Shown here in pieces: positions 60,559 through 64,000 of a stretch of 64,000 nt of DNA. The notes beneath the pieces were generated by a model. The model was not told where the DNA came from. It made no database searches and saw only the letters and a program-made list of their open reading frames with translations. The position numbers were made by a program, and so were the translations under genes. The stretch spans positions 13,412,001 to 13,476,000 of the forward strand of contig NC_079371.1 in assembly GCF_021018895.1 (NCBI RefSeq), written 5' to 3'. Origin of the DNA: Seriola aureovittata (lineage: Eukaryota; Chordata; Actinopteri; Carangiformes; Carangidae). Every line of letters starts with the position of its first letter. The first letter of the stretch is position 1.

Positions 60559-63500
60559 TCACCTCTGAGCCAAGTTGCTACAAAGGAGAAATTATAGCTC
60601 CTGCCAGTGTGTAATTTACTGACATATTTCTAATTAAATTTTCTGTTAACCCTAGCTGTCATTTGTGGATACAAAAATCCACAGCTTCCCAGTGCAGCTT
60701 CAAGTAACAATACAGTACAAAATCTGACAAGGCTTTTTCATGCATAAAAATGTGACTGACTGACTGATTGATTGACTGATCGATTGGAAGTCAGGTCAGA
60801 ATGTTGTGTTATCTTATGCGCTATAAACCTGTATGTTTTCTCACTGCTCTACTCTTGGGATGGGACAGCAGCATGAGAGTGTGAGCTCCCACAAGTGTAA
60901 GCAAACTTCACACACTACCACAGTATGAGCAGTGGGAAAAGACTGGGAACAGGACTTGTAAGACAAAGGCCCAGAAGTGAAGCCTCATCCTTCTGTGAGA
61001 AATGTGCCACCGTCAGTCAGTGAGGGGGCAGAGAGATCATACTGCCTCTGGACCACAGTTTACATGCAAAGGAGTAAGGATCTAATTACAAGGCAGAGCA
61101 GGGGCCTGATACTGTATGCCAGGCTCCATTTGGGAGGGACAGGCAACATCCCTTGGGAATACAAGAGAAACTTGGGCTCGATACACTGTCCACCTCTCTT
61201 TCAACGGCTGTCATTCTGAAAAGATTATCTGTCTAAAAGAATTGATGGCTTTATACAGTGTTAAGGGAACTGCTTGCGATCTTGCTGATGTTCTTCTGCT
61301 TAAATTCTCTGTGGAATTTGAATATTGTTAGGGCATTTGGGGTTTTCTTATAAAACGTTCCAAGTGATCAATACAAAATAGTATAGGGACTTCTTTTTGT
61401 ATACACATTAGTGAGAAAAAAAGCTGCACTTTATATGGGAAAGGATGCTGCTAGTTGTCCTTTTTGTCAATTTTACACGTCCAATGCATAGTAGCAATAA
61501 AGTTCTGTCCTTTCTGTGCTGAAAAACCTATAATACAAATTTGATCCTTGATTTGTCATTGACATAATTTATCCAGCAAAAATACCAAACATTTTTGATG
61601 GTTTGGATTTACTGCTTTTTACATCAATGTAAACTGAATATTTTGGGGTTTTGTACTGTGGGTTGGACAACACAAGCAATGACATCGTCTTGGGTTCTGA
61701 GTAATTGTGGTGGCCAATTTTCTTAATTGTATGACATCGTATTGAATGAGCAATTGGTTGAAAAAGTCATTCTGGGATGCAATTAATCTGTCAATCAGAA
61801 CTGAACCCAAATGAAAATCAACAGCTGCAGCTTTCTTCCTAACACGTGAAATTTGGTGCATACTACAAAGAATAGCTGCCTGTGCATGTGAATACTGCCT
61901 CATGAGGACAGAGTCACTATGAACTTGCTATAATGACTAAGTGAATGATTGCTCGTGCTGTGTTTCATCACAAATGTCTTTCTCCATAGAGTAAAAAATA
62001 TCTTAGAGCCAGTCTGAAAAATTCAGTTCAAACTGCTTTGAACAATGTTTGGATGTTTAGGGGGTGGAGGGGGGTGGGGTGGGTTGTTTATCAAAGAATA
62101 TCACAAGGAAAATAGCATATCATCTCAGTGAATGTGTAAAGGGTGAGATTATATAGTCACACAGGCAGCGGTACTGTGATAAAATTTTGACATAAAGGCT
62201 CCACTTCATTATCTCGCCCTATTCAAAATCCAGTCATCATGACCATAGTTTTACATCTCAGCACATATGAAAGAAAGACAACACCCACCTGCATTCAGAG
62301 CGCTGTATGGCCTTTTTCTGATAACCCAACAAAAAAAAAAAAAGAAAACACACTGCAAGAATGAGTGTTTTTTTTTTTGGTATCTTAGATCATATCCTCA
62401 ACACAGCTGCTGAATGCCGGGGGGCTGGTGGTGATGGGTTGGGGAGGAGTCAGCATTTTCCCAGGATGCTTAGGCTACACGAGCTATGTGAGTTTGCTTT
62501 TGCTGGGGTTTTCTGAGGACAGGTTTCCTCTCTCACTGGTCGAGGAATTTAACTATGTGATCCGAAAAAGCCATGATGCAACAGTAGAATTTTTTTTTCA
62601 AGCGTGAAAAGCCTGATGGCTATGGTGAAGGCCAGAATGCTGGAGCTTGTCCAGCCTCTCTGAGCAGGAGGGCTGATTTGAGATCGTTAAAGCCTTACTT
62701 TTGTGATCAGAGCTGACCAGACCAGTCTTATGAAATCCACAGATCTACCAGAGCCTCCTAATCATAAAGTACTATCATCTTTGATTTATAACATTCAATA
62801 AGAATTTAAAAATTTTAAGCACAGATCAAAGTATTATAGCAAATACTGTGAAAGAGACCCTTTTATTTTTACATTTAAACTTTTCATCTGCCTTACTGTA
62901 ACTTAATTTTGATCAAGAGGTCAACTCCTTAATTCCAGAGTCAGGCAATTCCTAAAATACAAGTGATAATCTGCCGAGTACAGCCCTCGAGTCCTATTGC
63001 ATTTTATGGAGTTACTGTATCTGACTCGATCATATGATCCCACAGCTTAGCATTAAAGCTTTCAGCACTCTTCAGGTTCAGCCTGGCAATCACCGTGTCG
63101 TATCGTTTTATGGAGCGAGACTCCCTCGCCCTGTATTTTGAAGTGAGGTCACGGCCATGCCAAAGCTCTCCATACATGTGAGGTAATATTCCACAAAATG
63201 ACTGTCTGTCTTTGCTCCTGCTAATCATTCATGTAAGAAAATAACTCATCGATTTATGATGTCGATGATTCACTAACCAAGCGTCTTCATGTCTCCAAAT
63301 GAGGAGGGGAAATTACAAAGTGGTGAACACAGAATCTGAAATTAGACCCCCCCCCCACAAAATACATTTATGCAACTATAATTATGCCAGTATAATCACT
63401 TGATTACGTGGAATACAGAGACCTCAGATAACAGACTGCAATTATATGGCATATAACAGCCCAGATTTATCACAGTACTTATGGCTCAATACAATGTGAA

Positions 63501-64000
63501 ACCATATAACACACATGCATCATTCATTAATGCAAGACATGTTGATCAGAGCCACCGCCACCCCTGGAGACTCACAGGAGCGTCAGTTAAGTGAGGATGA
63601 CTGGCCGGTTTTTCTGCTGCTTCTGCAGCTGTATTGGCTGACGATGAGGTTAAGCAATTAGTGTGGGGTCACTGAGAAAAATCTATGTGACCTTATAATT
63701 TAGCACCGTATGCTTGTGACAAATTGTTTCTTCTCTCTATAAACCTAATAATTAACACTCCTGTCAACACAGCAGAGGACACGTAACAGATAATCCGGCT
63801 GGAAACTGGCAGTAGCGTGCGGAGAACGGATAGGGCCTGCTAGGGAGATGATTAGAAACTACAAAGGAAAGATTTAGATCATGTTTGTAGGCGGGGTGCG
63901 TGTATGTGTGTCGAGCGAATCTGAATGAAAAGGACAGGTAGACATTAATTGGGAAAGGCAGGAGGGAGGAGATGATGGCGAGAGAGAGAGAGAGAGAGAG
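60559..64000. other. Non-coding stretch to the right edge
   Basis: No gene recognised. A minus-strand frame at 63004-63228 lies in CpG-bearing, mixed-composition sequence and is noted as a possible conserved element. Short A, T and C runs occur near 62330, 62370 and 63348, and the window ends inside a GA array. Confidence 0.5.
63980..64000. repeat. (GA)n array cut by the window edge
   Basis: GA array running to the last base; full length unknown. Confidence 0.9.

Noticed and set aside
1..64000. Searched by eye for CRISPR arrays, bacterial operons, phage or endogenous retrovirus genes
   Set aside because: None seen: no regularly spaced repeats with unique spacers, no gag/pol/env-like frames, no dense gene packing. 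The only reverse transcriptase sequence is the LINE relic at 40812-41765.

Overview
The window looks like nuclear DNA from a teleost fish, probably a percomorph. It contains one exon of a vertebrate gene with canonical splice signals, long CA/TG and GA/CT microsatellites, homopolymer runs, and degraded copies of repeats I recognise from ray-finned fish genomes: a tRNA-derived SINE, a LINE reverse transcriptase relic, a hAT relic, TTAA-flanked foldback elements and the repeat carrying an ACTGTATATAAAGATGG-type end. I saw no prokaryotic, viral or organellar genes and no tRNA, rRNA or CRISPR.

The only confidently coding sequence is at the extreme left, on the minus strand (1-476, acceptor at 533-534). 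It encodes the first 158 residues of a Midline-family E3 ubiquitin ligase (TRIM1/TRIM18), closer to MID2 than MID1 by the residues I can recall, with a complete C3HC4 RING. The exon runs off the window inside an unusual Gly/Ser/His/Asn/Thr-rich linker. Its 56-nt 5' UTR holds a short upstream ORF that stops 2 nt before the start codon.

The other 63.4 kb is non-coding on present evidence. It is best read as the long 5' UTR intron(s) and upstream region of the same minus-strand gene. Within it, a CpG-rich block at about 22.6-23.3 kb stands out from CpG-poor surroundings. It carries minus-strand splice signals that could define one or two non-coding 5' exons (22887-~23050 and 22601-22647), and is the best promoter candidate. 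A further possible 59-nt exon lies at 37710-37768 and a weaker 27-nt one at 34703-34729.

Mobile DNA lies in islands: a partial TTAA element (7.1 kb), a hAT transposase fragment (15.7-16.2 kb), an old dispersed repeat (18.8-19.0 kb), a repeat copy at 31.6-32.0 kb and its opposite-strand relative at 44.9-45.3 kb, a LINE relic (40.8-41.8 kb), a SINE with intact target duplication (44.4-44.6 kb), and two related foldback elements plus a second TTAA family (53.3-53.7 and 59.8-60.6 kb). A 68-bp near-perfect palindrome at 33796-33863 matches none of these families.

No multi-gene system is present. The points most worth a second look are the linker expansion in the MID protein, the possible distal promoter and 5' exons, and the palindrome.
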